Assembly: GCF_014493765.1 (NCBI RefSeq)
Contig: NZ_JACTVJ010000015.1
Coordinates: 26,060 to 90,059, forward strand
Direction of reading: 5' to 3'
Source: Streptomyces polyasparticus
GTDB taxonomy: Bacteria; Actinomycetota; Actinomycetes; Streptomycetales; Streptomycetaceae
DNA length: 64,000 nt
Position numbers and translations under genes: made by a program. The notes beneath the pieces were generated by a model. It ran no database searches. It was given only the letters and a program-made list of their open reading frames with translations, and was not told where the DNA came from. This document shows positions 33,571 through 41,848 of the stretch, in pieces (within the stretch, counting starts at the first letter, position 1; the number at the start of each line of letters is the position of its first letter).

Positions 33571-34530
33571 ATGTCACCCCGGCTCGACGCATCGCCTACC
33601 CGCAAAGCGACGTCGACACCCCCACCGGACCACATCGACACCGACCCCCATATCCCCGCTCCGCGCGCCTCGGCAGACCCCACACCTGCCGCAGACACCG
33701 GGGCGGAGCTCACCGACCTCGCGGATCTCTCGGACCTTCCCGAGATCCCGCCGTACGACGAAGTGGCCCCGCAGGACGCACGGGCCCTGTCGAAGACGCT
33801 CTTCGCCCGCCTCGAGGCGCTCGAAGAGGGCACCCACGAATACGCGTACGTCCGCAACACGCTCGTGGAACTCAACCTCGCCCTGGTGAAGTTCGCCGCC
33901 TCCCGCTTCCGTTCGCGCAGCGAACCGATGGAGGACATCATCCAGGTCGGCACCATCGGCCTGATCAAGGCGATCGACCGCTTCGAGCTCAGCCGTGGCG
34001 TCGAGTTCCCGACCTTCGCGATGCCGACCATCGTCGGGGAGATCAAGCGTTTCTTCCGCGACACCTCCTGGTCCGTGCGCGTACCGCGCCGGCTGCAGGA
34101 GCTGCGGCTCGACCTGGCCAAGGCCGGGGACGTGCTCGCGCAGGAGCTCGACCGCGCGCCGACGGTGGGCGAGCTGGCCGAGCGGCTCGACATCAGCAAG
34201 GACGAGGTCGTCGAGGGGATGGCCGCGAGCAATGCGTACACCGCGAGCTCGCTGGACGCCCAGCCCGAGGAGGACGACTCCGAGGGTGCCCTCGCGGACC
34301 GTATCGGCTACGAGGACCACGGGCTCGAAGGCATCGAGTACGTCGAGTCGTTGAAGCCCCTGATCGCGTCCCTGCCGGCGCGTGACCGCAAGATCCTCTC
34401 GCTGCGCTTCGTGGCCAATATGACGCAGTCCGAGATCGGCGAGGAGCTGGGCATCTCGCAGATGCACGTCTCGCGCCTGCTCTCGCGCACGCTCGGGCGG
34501 CTCCGCAAGGGGCTGACGGTCGAGGAGTGA
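33571..34530 (+). CDS. sigI: RNA polymerase sigma factor, SigB/SigF family (SigI type)
   Basis: The 319-residue protein has a 70-residue acidic/proline-rich N-terminus, region 2 (LVELNLALVKFAASRF, EDIIQVGTIGLIKAIDRF), region 3 (VPRRLQELRLDLAKAGDVL, PTVGELAERLDIS) and region 4 (LPARDRKILSLRFVANMTQ, EIGEELGISQMHVSRLL). It is a stress or osmotic-response class sigma under partner-switching control by the two divergent genes. ATG at 33571 follows GGAGGACACC; an upstream in-frame ATG at 33550 is less well placed. A terminator follows. Confidence 0.9.
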   Translation: MSPRLDASPTRKATSTPPPDHIDTDPHIPAPRASADPTPAADTGAELTDLADLSDLPEIPPYDEVAPQDARALSKTLFARLEALEEGTHEYAYVRNTLVELNLALVKFAASRFRSRSEPMEDIIQVGTIGLIKAIDRFELSRGVEFPTFAMPTIVGEIKRFFRDTSWSVRVPRRLQELRLDLAKAGDVLAQELDRAPTVGELAERLDISKDEVVEGMAASNAYTASSLDAQPEEDDSEGALADRIGYEDHGLEGIEYVESLKPLIASLPARDRKILSLRFVANMTQSEIGEELGISQMHVSRLLSRTLGRLRKGLTVEE

Positions 34531-34551
34531 GCTGCACCTCTCCAGGTTTCC

Positions 34552-34585
34552 GGAGGCGCTCCCCAGTCAATTGGGGGGCGCCTCC
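34552..34585 (+). terminator. Terminator after sigI
   Basis: GGAGGCGCTCCCC (34552-34564) pairs with GGGGGGCGCCTCC (34573-34585), one G-U pair, 8-base loop. It lies between convergent genes and may act both ways. Confidence 0.85.
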
Positions 34586-34592
34586 AGCCTGT

Positions 34593-34668
34593 TGAGGGCC
34601 AAGGGGTTCTGCGGCCGCTGAGGGTGAGGGGTCCTGCGGCCGATGAGGCTAGGGGGTCCTGCGGCCGC
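34593..34668 (-). repeat. 25-bp tandem triplication across the hutI stop codon
   Basis: Copies at 34644-34668 (holding the hutI stop), 34619-34643 and 34593-34618 share the core CGGCCGCAGGACCCC followed by CCTCA on the minus strand. The two outer copies are non-coding relics. Confidence 0.85.
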
Positions 34669-35818
34669 GCTGCCACACCGCCGATACGAGGGGGACGCCC
34701 GGGCGGTAGGCCAGGTGGACGTGGCTCGGGGCGTCGAGGAGCGCGAGGTCGGCGCGGGCGCCCGGGGTCAGGCGGCCGACGTCCGTGCGGCGCAGGGCCT
34801 GCGCGCCGCCTGCGGTCGCGGACCACAGGGCCTCGTCCGGGGTCATCCGCATGTCCCGTACGGCCAGGGCGATGCAGAACAGCATCGAGGACGTGAACGA
34901 CGAGCCCGGATTGCAGTCCGTGGACAGCGCGACGGTGACGCCGGCGTCGAGGAGGCGGCGGGCGTCGGGCCACTGGGCGCGGGTGGAGAACTCGGCGCCC
35001 GGCAGCAACGTCGCGACGGTGTTGCCGCTCGCGAGCGCGGTGACGTCCTCGTCGGTCAGGTGGGTGCAGTGGTCGGCGGACGCGGCGTCCAGCTCCACGG
35101 CGAGCTGCACGCCCGGGCCGTACGTGAGCTGGTTGGCGTGCACGCGGGCCATGAGGCCCTTCGCCTGGCCCGCGGTGAGGATCGCGCGGGCCTGGTCGCC
35201 GTCGAAGGCGCCCTTCTCGCAGAAGACGTCGATCCAACGGGCGTACGGGGCACAGGCGTCGAGCATCTCGCCGGTGACAAGGTCGACGTAGGCCGCGGGG
35301 TCGTCCTTGTGGTCCGGGCTCACGATGTGGGCGCCGAGGTAGGTGACCTCGTCGGTGTGCCTGCTCGCGATGCGCAGGGCGCGGGACTCGTCGTGGGTGG
35401 TGAGTCCGTAGCCGGACTTGGTCTCGAACGTGGTGGTGCCCTGCTTGCGGGCTTCGGCCAGGTACCGGACGAGGTTGGCCTCCAGCTCCTCGTCGCTCGC
35501 CGCGCGCGTGGCCTTCACCGTGGTCCGGATCCCTCCGGCCTTGTAACTGCGGCCCTCCATGCGGGCGTTGAACTCTGCGGTCCGGTCTCCCGCGAAGACC
35601 AGGTGGGAGTGCGAGTCCACGAACCCCGGGATGCCCGCGCGGCCCTTTGCGTCGTACGCCTCGTCGGCGTCCGGCGCGTCTTTGCTCGCGCCCACCCAGG
35701 CGATGGTCTCGCCGTCGATCACGACGGCGGCGTCTCGGATCCGGCCGAGCTTGCCCTCGCCTTGGGCGGGGTCGTTGGTGACCAGGTTCCCGATGTTCGT
35801 GATGACGGTGCTCGTCAT
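34649..35818 (-). CDS. hutI: Imidazolonepropionase
   Basis: It opens the ring of 4-imidazolone-5-propionate to N-formimidoyl-glutamate in histidine degradation. The 389-residue protein has the amidohydrolase metal site [12 protein letters not shown], the HANQLTYG and ADHCTHL His residues and the catalytic Asp region [14 protein letters not shown] at 35818 ([12 protein letters not shown]) follows GGAGAGAGAGCC; 12 further codons upstream run through the repeat element and are unlikely to be translated. A head-to-head pair of dispersed elements separates it from hutF, so it may be expressed separately from the hutU operon. Confidence 0.94.
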   Translation of the reverse strand: MTSTVITNIGNLVTNDPAQGEGKLGRIRDAAVVIDGETIAWVGASKDAPDADEAYDAKGRAGIPGFVDSHSHLVFAGDRTAEFNARMEGRSYKAGGIRTTVKATRAASDEELEANLVRYLAEARKQGTTTFETKSGYGLTTHDESRALRIASRHTDEVTYLGAHIVSPDHKDDPAAYVDLVTGEMLDACAPYARWIDVFCEKGAFDGDQARAILTAGQAKGLMARVHANQLTYGPGVQLAVELDAASADHCTHLTDEDVTALASGNTVATLLPGAEFSTRAQWPDARRLLDAGVTVALSTDCNPGSSFTSSMLFCIALAVRDMRMTPDEALWSATAGGAQALRRTDVGRLTPGARADLALLDAPSHVHLAYRPGVPLVSAVWQRGRRTP

Positions 35819-35846
35819 GGCTCTCTCTCCGTGGGATTGCTTCTTT

Positions 35847-35937
35847 TCCCCCACCCCGCCCCTTCCCGAAACCGGGGGCTCCGCCCCCGGACCCCCTGCG
35901 CGCTGAACGCGCTCGTCCTCAAACGCCGGACGGGCTG
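35847..35937 (+). repeat. Dispersed intergenic element, copy D
   Basis: Box CCCGCCCCTTCCCGAAAC, hairpin CCGGGGGC-TCC-GCCCCCGG, GCGCGCTGAACGCGC and end box CTCAAACGCCGGACGGGCTG. It abuts inverted copy E with three bases (AAT) between them. Confidence 0.9.
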
Positions 35938-35940
35938 AAT

Positions 35941-36026
35941 CAGCCCCTCCGGCGTTTGAGGATCCGAGCGGAGCTCGGATGCGGGGTCTGGGGCAGAGCC
36001 CCAGTTTCGGGAAGGGGCGGGGTGGG
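35941..36026 (-). repeat. Dispersed intergenic element, copy E (inverted)
   Basis: On the minus strand it reads CCCGCCCCTTCCCGAAAC, hairpin CTGGGGC-TCT-GCCCCAG, hairpin ATCCGAGC-TCC-GCTCGGAT and CTCAAACGCCGGAGGGGCTG. Both hairpins differ from the other copies by paired changes that keep base pairing. Confidence 0.9.
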
Positions 36027-36037
36027 GTGAGAAAAGG

Positions 36038-37375
36038 TCAGGACCTCAGCGCAGCGACTGCCGCGGCCAGCTCACCGGCCGCGTCCGGCACCGAGGTGTG
36101 CACCCCGTCCCGGACCACCTGGCGCCCGCCCACCACCGTGTGCCGGACATCCGCGGAGGTCGCCGCGAAGACCGCCGTCTCCGCAGCCAGCCGCGGCAAC
36201 GGGCCGGCCGTACGCACAGAGTCCAGGGCCACGCACGTGAAGTCGGCCAGAGCGCCCGGCTCAAGGACGCCACCCGACGGCCAGCCCAGCGCCGCGTACC
36301 CGTCCGCCGACGCCGCCCGCAGGAGCGCCGCCGCCGTCCAGTGCCCCCGGGTCCGCGTACGGAGCCGCTCGTTGAGCTCCATCGCCCGCGCCTCCTCGAA
36401 GGGGTCGATCACCGCGTGCGAGTCCGAGCCCAGGGACAGCGGCGAACCCGCGCGCTGGAGGTCGGCCGCCGGGCCGATCCCGTCGGCGAGGTCACGTTCC
36501 GTCGTGGGGCACATGCACGTGCCCGTACCGGAGGAGCCGAGCAGACGGATGTCCTCGGGCGTGAGGTGGGTGTTGTGGACACCCGTGGTCGAAGCCCCGA
36601 GCACCCCGTGGTCCGCGAGCAGCTGCGTGGGCGTGCAGCCGTGCGCCTCCTGGCAGGCCGCGTTCTCCGCGGTCTGCTCCGAGAGGTGGACGTGCAGGGG
36701 CGCCGAGCGCGACCGGGCCCAGTCCGCCACCGTCCCCAACTGGGCCGCGGGCACGGCCCGTACGGAGTGCACGGCCGCCCCGATACGGACACCCTCGCGC
36801 TCCTTCAGGGCGGAGACCCGCGAGGCCCACGCCTCCGCGTCGCCGTCCGAGAAGCGCAGCTGGTGCTCGTTGGGAGCCGCACCGAAGCCCGAGGACAGAT
36901 AGGCCGTGTCGAGGAGCGTGAGCCGGATCCCCGCCTCCGCGGCGGCCGCGATCAGCGCCTCCCCCATCGCGTTGGGCTCGGCGTAGCGCTGTCCGGCCGG
37001 CGCGTGGTGAAGGTAGTGGAACTCGCCCACCACCGTCATCCCGGCCAGCGCCATCTCCGCGTACACGGCCCGCGCGAGCCGGAAGTACGACTCGGGGGTG
37101 AGCCGGGACGCCACCTGGTACATGACCTCGCGCCAGGTCCAGAAGGTGCCGGAGCCGACCTGCACCGTGCCGCGCAGCGCCCGGTGGAAGGCGTGCGAGT
37201 GCGCGTTCGCCAGGCCGGGGAGCGTGAGGCCGCGCAGGACCACCGCGCCCGCGGGGGGCGCGTCGACTCCCTTGCGTACGGCGGACAGGAGACCGTCCCC
37301 GGACACCTCCAGGACGACGCCAGGCTCCACCACCGGGTCGAGCCACGCGTACTCGGCCCAATAAGTCAGCTGCAC
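36038..37375 (-). CDS. hutF: Formimidoylglutamate deiminase
   Basis: It converts N-formimidoyl-L-glutamate to N-formyl-L-glutamate and ammonia, marking the five-step histidine pathway. The 445-residue amidohydrolase has LANAHSHAFHRALRG (HxH metal site), TVVGEFHYLHHAP, PLHVHLSEQTAEN and LSLGSDSHAVIDPF (catalytic Asp). The GTG start at 37375 overlaps the end of the upstream M20 gene by ten bases, so it is the third gene of a hutU-amidohydrolase-hutF operon. Its product should be the substrate of the M20 enzyme. Confidence 0.9.
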   Translation of the reverse strand: MQLTYWAEYAWLDPVVEPGVVLEVSGDGLLSAVRKGVDAPPAGAVVLRGLTLPGLANAHSHAFHRALRGTVQVGSGTFWTWREVMYQVASRLTPESYFRLARAVYAEMALAGMTVVGEFHYLHHAPAGQRYAEPNAMGEALIAAAAEAGIRLTLLDTAYLSSGFGAAPNEHQLRFSDGDAEAWASRVSALKEREGVRIGAAVHSVRAVPAAQLGTVADWARSRSAPLHVHLSEQTAENAACQEAHGCTPTQLLADHGVLGASTTGVHNTHLTPEDIRLLGSSGTGTCMCPTTERDLADGIGPAADLQRAGSPLSLGSDSHAVIDPFEEARAMELNERLRTRTRGHWTAAALLRAASADGYAALGWPSGGVLEPGALADFTCVALDSVRTAGPLPRLAAETAVFAATSADVRHTVVGGRQVVRDGVHTSVPDAAGELAAAVAALRS

Positions 37376-38577
37376 GCCAAGCCCTCCAGTACGTCCGCCA
37401 GTGCGAGCACCCCCGCCACGCAGTCGTCCTCGGCGGCGTATTCGGCCGGGGAGTGCGAGATGCCCGTGAGGTTGCGTACGAACAGCATGGCCGTCGGGAT
37501 CACCGAGGAGAGGATTCCCGCGTCGTGTCCCGCGCCCGTGCCGAGCACGGGGACGGACCCGCCCATCAGACGGCCCAGCTCGTCGCGCAGGGCGTCCTCG
37601 AACTCGATGACCGGCGTGAAGGACTCCCGTACGACGGAAAGGTCCACTCCGTGCCGGTCCGCGTATTCACGGGCCGCCTTCTCGATCGCGGTGACCGTCG
37701 CGTCCAGGTCGTCCGGCGAAGGGGCGCGCGAGTCCAGCCAGCCCCGTACCAAGGACGGAATGGCATTCACGCCGTTGGGCTCCACCGCGATCTTGCCGAA
37801 CGTGGCCACCGCGCCCGCGAGTTCGGCCTCGCGGCGGGCCGCGAGCACCGTCTCCGCATACGGCAGCATCGGGTCGCGGCGGTCCACGAGCCGGGTCGTG
37901 CCGGCGTGGTTGGCCTCGCCCCGGAAGTCGAAGCGCCAGCGGCCGTGCGGCCAGATGGCGCTCGCGATGCCGACGGCGTCACCGGTGAGGTCCAGGGCCC
38001 GGCCCTGCTCCACGTGGAGTTCGACGTACGCGCCGATCCGGGCGAGGCGCTCGTCGTCGCGGCCGATGGCCGACGGGTCGTATCCCGCGCGTTCCATCGC
38101 CTGCGGCAGCGAGATCCCGTCGCCGTCCTTCAGCTCGTACGCCTTCTCGCGCGTCAGCTGTCCGGCCGTGAGCCGGGAGCCGACGCAGGCGAGGCCGAAG
38201 CGCGCGCCCTCCTCGTCACCGAAGTTGGTGATCGCGAGGGGCTTGGTGAACTCCACTCCCCTGTGGCGGAGTTCATCGAGGGCGGCGAACGCGCTGACGA
38301 CACCCAGCGGGCCGTCGAAGGCACCGCCGTCCGGCACGGAGTCGAGATGCGATCCGGTCACGATCGCGTCCCCGGCCATGGGGTCGCCGAGCCACGCCCA
38401 CTGGTTGCCGTTGCGGTCGACCTCGTAGGTCAGCCCGCGTGCTTCGGCCTCGGACCGGAACCACGCACGGCAGTCACGGTCGGCCTCGGTCCAGGCGAAA
38501 CGCCGGTAGCCTCCGCTGCCGGCGTCCCGCCCGATGGGCCCGAGATCGGCCCACATCTGTTGGAACGAAGAGGTCAC
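37366..38577 (-). CDS. M20-family Zn amidohydrolase (allantoate amidohydrolase type), probable N-formylglutamate hydrolase
   Basis: The 403-residue protein has the M20 metal ligands: His and Asp in [15 protein letters not shown], Glu in [11 protein letters not shown], His in VELHVEQG, and His in [20 protein letters not shown] is the dimerisation-domain site. By family it hydrolyses N-carbamoyl or ureido bonds (allantoate, N-carbamoyl amino acids). It lies between hutU and hutF with overlaps on both sides, and no HutG-type N-formylglutamate deformylase is present, so it may perform that last step. This assignment is inference from operon position. Confidence 0.85.
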   Translation of the reverse strand: MTSSFQQMWADLGPIGRDAGSGGYRRFAWTEADRDCRAWFRSEAEARGLTYEVDRNGNQWAWLGDPMAGDAIVTGSHLDSVPDGGAFDGPLGVVSAFAALDELRHRGVEFTKPLAITNFGDEEGARFGLACVGSRLTAGQLTREKAYELKDGDGISLPQAMERAGYDPSAIGRDDERLARIGAYVELHVEQGRALDLTGDAVGIASAIWPHGRWRFDFRGEANHAGTTRLVDRRDPMLPYAETVLAARREAELAGAVATFGKIAVEPNGVNAIPSLVRGWLDSRAPSPDDLDATVTAIEKAAREYADRHGVDLSVVRESFTPVIEFEDALRDELGRLMGGSVPVLGTGAGHDAGILSSVIPTAMLFVRNLTGISHSPAEYAAEDDCVAGVLALADVLEGLACS

Positions 38578-40256
38578 GCGCCCGCACCCGCAGCGCCGTC
38601 GTCGCCCTCACGCATGGGCACGCGCACGCCCTTGTCGTCGGCGACGGACTCCGCGATGTCGTAGCCGGCGTCGACATGACGGATGACGCCCATGCCCGGG
38701 TCGTTGGTGAGCACGCGGCGGATCTTCTCGCCCGCGAGCTTCGTGCCGTCGGCCACCGAGACCTGGCCCGCGTGGATGGAGCGGCCCATGCCGACGCCGC
38801 CGCCGTGGTGCAGGGAGACCCAGGAGGCGCCCGAGGCCACGTTCACCATGGCGTTGAGCAGCGGCCAGTCCGCGATGGCGTCCGAGCCGTCGAGCATGGC
38901 CTCGGTCTCGCGGTACGGGGAGGCCACCGAGCCGCAGTCGAGGTGGTCGCGGCCGATGGCGAGCGGCGCGGCCAGCTCGCCGGAGGCCACCATGTCGTTG
39001 AAGCGCTCGCCGGCCTTGTCGCGCTCGCCGTAGCCGAGCCAGCAGATACGGGCGGGCAGGCCCTGGAAGTGGACGCGCTCGCCGGCCATCTTGATCCAGC
39101 GGTGCAGGGACTCGTTCTCCGGGAAGAGCTCCAGGATCGCCTTGTCCGTCTTGTGGATGTCGCTCGCCTCACCGGAGAGCGCGGCCCAGCGGAACGGGCC
39201 CTTGCCCTCGCAGAACAGCGGACGGATGTACGCGGGCACGAAGCCCGGGAAAGCGAACGCCCGGTCGTAGCCCGCCAGTTGGGCCTCGCCGCGGATCGAG
39301 TTGCCGTAGTCGAAGACCTCGGCGCCCGCGTCCATGAAGCCGACCATGGCCTCGACGTGCTTGGCCATGGACTCACGGGCACGGGTGGTGAAGCCCGCCG
39401 GGTCCTTGGCCGCGTACGACTGCATGTCGTCGAAGTCGACACCGCTCGGCAGGTACGCCAGCGGGTCGTGGGCCGAGGTCTGGTCGGTGACGATGTCGAT
39501 CGGGGCGCCCTCGGCGAGCATCTGCGGCAGCAGGTCCGCGGCGTTGCCGAGCAGGCCGATGGAGAGCGGACGGCGGGCGTCGCGGGCCTCGGTGGCGAGC
39601 TGCAGGGCGTGGGCCAGGCTGTCGGCCTTCACGTCCAGGTACTTGTGCTCGATGCGGCGCTCGATGGCGCGCGGGTCCACATCGATGCAGATCGCGACGC
39701 CGTCGTTCATGGTCACGGCGAGCGGCTGGGCGCCACCCATGCCGCCGAGTCCGGCGGTGAGGGTGATGGTCCCGGCGAGCGTGCCGTTGAACTTCTTCGC
39801 GGCGACGGCGGCGAAGGTCTCGTACGTGCCCTGGAGGATGCCCTGGGTGCCGATGTAGATCCACGAGCCGGCCGTCATCTGGCCGTACATGGTCAGACCC
39901 AGCTGCTCCAGGCGCCGGAACTCCTCCCAGTTCGCCCAGTCGCCCACCAGGTTCGAGTTGGCGATGAGCACGCGCGGCGCCCACTCGTGGGTCTGCATCA
40001 CGCCGACGGGACGGCCGGACTGGACGAGCATCGTCTCGTCCTGCTTGAGCGTCTGCAGCGTGCGCACCATCGCGTCGAAGGAGCGCCAGTCACGGGCGGC
40101 CTTGCCGGTGCCGCCGTAGACGACCAGCTTGTCGGGGTGCTCGGCGACCTCGGGGTCGAGGTTGTTCTGCAGCATCCTGAGGGCGGCTTCCTGCTGCCAC
40201 CCCAGGGCGCTCAGCTCGCTGCCGCGCGGCGCTCGGACCGGCCGGGGTCCCGACAT
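38574..40256 (-). CDS. hutU: Urocanate hydratase
   Basis: It hydrates urocanate to imidazolone propionate using tightly bound NAD+ as electrophile. The 560-residue protein has [42 protein letters not shown] (NAD binding), [12 protein letters not shown] and [14 protein letters not shown] near the C-terminus. It is the first gene of the operon. The ATG at 40256 follows GGAGGCACC. A TTGACT-17-CAGGAT promoter lies 90-118 bases upstream. Its stop overlaps the next start (GTGA). hutH (histidine ammonia-lyase) is not in the window. Confidence 0.96.
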   Translation of the reverse strand: MSGPRPVRAPRGSELSALGWQQEAALRMLQNNLDPEVAEHPDKLVVYGGTGKAARDWRSFDAMVRTLQTLKQDETMLVQSGRPVGVMQTHEWAPRVLIANSNLVGDWANWEEFRRLEQLGLTMYGQMTAGSWIYIGTQGILQGTYETFAAVAAKKFNGTLAGTITLTAGLGGMGGAQPLAVTMNDGVAICIDVDPRAIERRIEHKYLDVKADSLAHALQLATEARDARRPLSIGLLGNAADLLPQMLAEGAPIDIVTDQTSAHDPLAYLPSGVDFDDMQSYAAKDPAGFTTRARESMAKHVEAMVGFMDAGAEVFDYGNSIRGEAQLAGYDRAFAFPGFVPAYIRPLFCEGKGPFRWAALSGEASDIHKTDKAILELFPENESLHRWIKMAGERVHFQGLPARICWLGYGERDKAGERFNDMVASGELAAPLAIGRDHLDCGSVASPYRETEAMLDGSDAIADWPLLNAMVNVASGASWVSLHHGGGVGMGRSIHAGQVSVADGTKLAGEKIRRVLTNDPGMGVIRHVDAGYDIAESVADDKGVRVPMREGDDGAAGAGA

Positions 40257-40338
40257 TGGTGCCTCCTCGTGAAGCGTGCTGCTCGATGCGTCGTACGTGC
40301 TGACGGGCGTCCGGGACGTCCGGCGTACGTGATGTTGT

Positions 40339-40374
40339 TATTCACATCCTGTCCAGCTGAATAGAGCTAGTCAA
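40339..40374 (-). promoter_or_regulatory. hutU operon promoter and operator
   Basis: On the minus strand -35 TTGACT (40374-40369), a 17-bp spacer and -10 CAGGAT (40351-40346) form a good housekeeping promoter. TATTCA/TGAATA arms (40358-40363, 40339-40344) bracket the -10, an operator-like arrangement. The spacer also holds GCTGAATAGAGC (40356-40367 on +), which recurs with one change upstream of the RpiR gene. Confidence 0.6.
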
Positions 40375-40399
40375 TCCCCTCGTACCTCTGCGAGCCGCC

Positions 40400-41785
40400 A
40401 TGGCCGGTGGTTGGCTGGATCTCATGGGGATACGGGAGAACGACGCAGAGGCATCGGCCGGGAATCAGCTCGCGGACCGCCGCGACGCGGCGGTCCGCGC
40501 CGCGGTGGAGCAGGGGATCGTGGGGCCGGACACCCCCATCGCCGCGCTCCTCGACATCACCGGCATCCGGCGGTCCGCCGCCGCCCTCAAGTCGGCCTTC
40601 ACGGCCGCCACTTCGGCCCCGGTCCTGCACGCCTTCGCGGTGAAGGCCTCGCCGCTCGTGCCCGTACTGCGGCTGCTTCGCGAGGAGGGCCTGGGCGCGG
40701 AGGTGGCGAGCCCCGGTGAGCTGGCGCTCGCGCGGGCCGCCGGGATCCGGCCCGCCGCCACGGTGCTCGACTCCCCCGCGAAGACACCCGCCGAGCTGCG
40801 CGAGGCCCTCGCGCTCGGGATCGCGGTCAACGCCGACAACCCGCAGGAGCTGGCCAGGATCGACGCCCTGGTGCGCTCGGCGCCCAGCCGCTCCCCCATC
40901 GGGATCCGGGTGAACCCGCAGACGGGCGGCGGCTCCATCGAGGCCCTCTCCACGGCGACCTCGACCTCGAAGTTCGGGGTGGCGCTGCGCGACGAGGGCG
41001 CCCGCGACTGGCTGGTCCGGGCGTATCTCGACCGGCCGTGGCTGACGCGCCTGCACATCCACTCCGGCTCGCAGGGCATCCCGCTCGACCTGCACGTCCA
41101 GGGCATCCGCGAGCTGTACGAGCTCGCCGAGGAGATCAACGCACGGGTGGGCCACCGCCGGATCGACACCCTCGACATCGGCGGCGGGCTCTCGGTGAAC
41201 TTCACCTCGGACGAGGAGACTCCGACGTACGCGGATTTCGTACGGGAGCTGTCGCGGGCGGTGCCCGGCCTGTTCAGCGGGTCGTACGGCCTGGTCACGG
41301 AGTTCGGCCGGTCCCTGCTCGCCAAGCACGGCACGATCCTGGCGCGGGTCGAGTACGCCAAGTCGGCGGGCGGGCGGCCCGTGGCCGTCACGCACGCGGG
41401 CGCGCAGGTGGCCACGCGCACGGTGTACTCCCCGCAGTCCTGGCCGCTGCGGATCGCCGCGTACGACCCGAAGGGCCGGCCGAAGAGCGGACCCGAGGTG
41501 GCCCAGGACGTGGCGGGCCCGGCCTGTTTCGCGGGCGACCTCCTTGCCGCGAACCGGCCACTGCCGCTCCTGGAGCAGGACGACTGGGTGGCCGCGCTCG
41601 ACACGGGCGCGTACTACTTCGCCCACCACTACGCGTACAACTCCCTTGCCCGCCCCGGGATTCACGGCTTCGCGGCCGATCCGGACGGCAAGGTGCGCTT
41701 CGCCGTGGTCCGGGCCGCGCAGACGGTGGAGGAGATCGTGGCGGAGTCGGGCGGCGCGCAGGCGGAGTCTCTCCTGGGCGGCTGA
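40400..41785 (+). CDS. PLP-dependent group III decarboxylase (diaminopimelate/ornithine decarboxylase-like)
   Basis: The 461-residue protein has the alanine-racemase-type barrel: HAFAVKASPLVPVLRLL with the PLP Lys (Lys82), GIRVNPQTG, RLHIHSGSQG (His over PLP), LDIGGGLSVNF and FGRSLLAKHG. The second domain contains GPACFAGDLLA in place of the usual CES-type substrate motif. Annotations call such proteins diaminopimelate decarboxylase, but the changed motif leaves the substrate open. It is divergent from the hut operon across about 140 bp and might act on an amino acid. Starts at 40400 and 40424 are both possible. Confidence 0.75.
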   Translation: MAGGWLDLMGIRENDAEASAGNQLADRRDAAVRAAVEQGIVGPDTPIAALLDITGIRRSAAALKSAFTAATSAPVLHAFAVKASPLVPVLRLLREEGLGAEVASPGELALARAAGIRPAATVLDSPAKTPAELREALALGIAVNADNPQELARIDALVRSAPSRSPIGIRVNPQTGGGSIEALSTATSTSKFGVALRDEGARDWLVRAYLDRPWLTRLHIHSGSQGIPLDLHVQGIRELYELAEEINARVGHRRIDTLDIGGGLSVNFTSDEETPTYADFVRELSRAVPGLFSGSYGLVTEFGRSLLAKHGTILARVEYAKSAGGRPVAVTHAGAQVATRTVYSPQSWPLRIAAYDPKGRPKSGPEVAQDVAGPACFAGDLLAANRPLPLLEQDDWVAALDTGAYYFAHHYAYNSLARPGIHGFAADPDGKVRFAVVRAAQTVEEIVAESGGAQAESLLGG

Positions 41786-41800
41786 TCCGGTGGCATGCAC

Positions 41801-41836
41801 AGAGCCCGGCATCCCTTCGCGGGGGTGCCGGGCTCT
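41801..41836. terminator. Terminator between the decarboxylase and LASTG genes
   Basis: AGAGCCCGGCATCCC (41801-41815) pairs with GGGGTGCCGGGCTCT (41822-41836), one G-U pair, 6-base loop. It serves converging genes. Confidence 0.85.
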
Positions 41837-41848
41837 CGCTGCGTTCGG

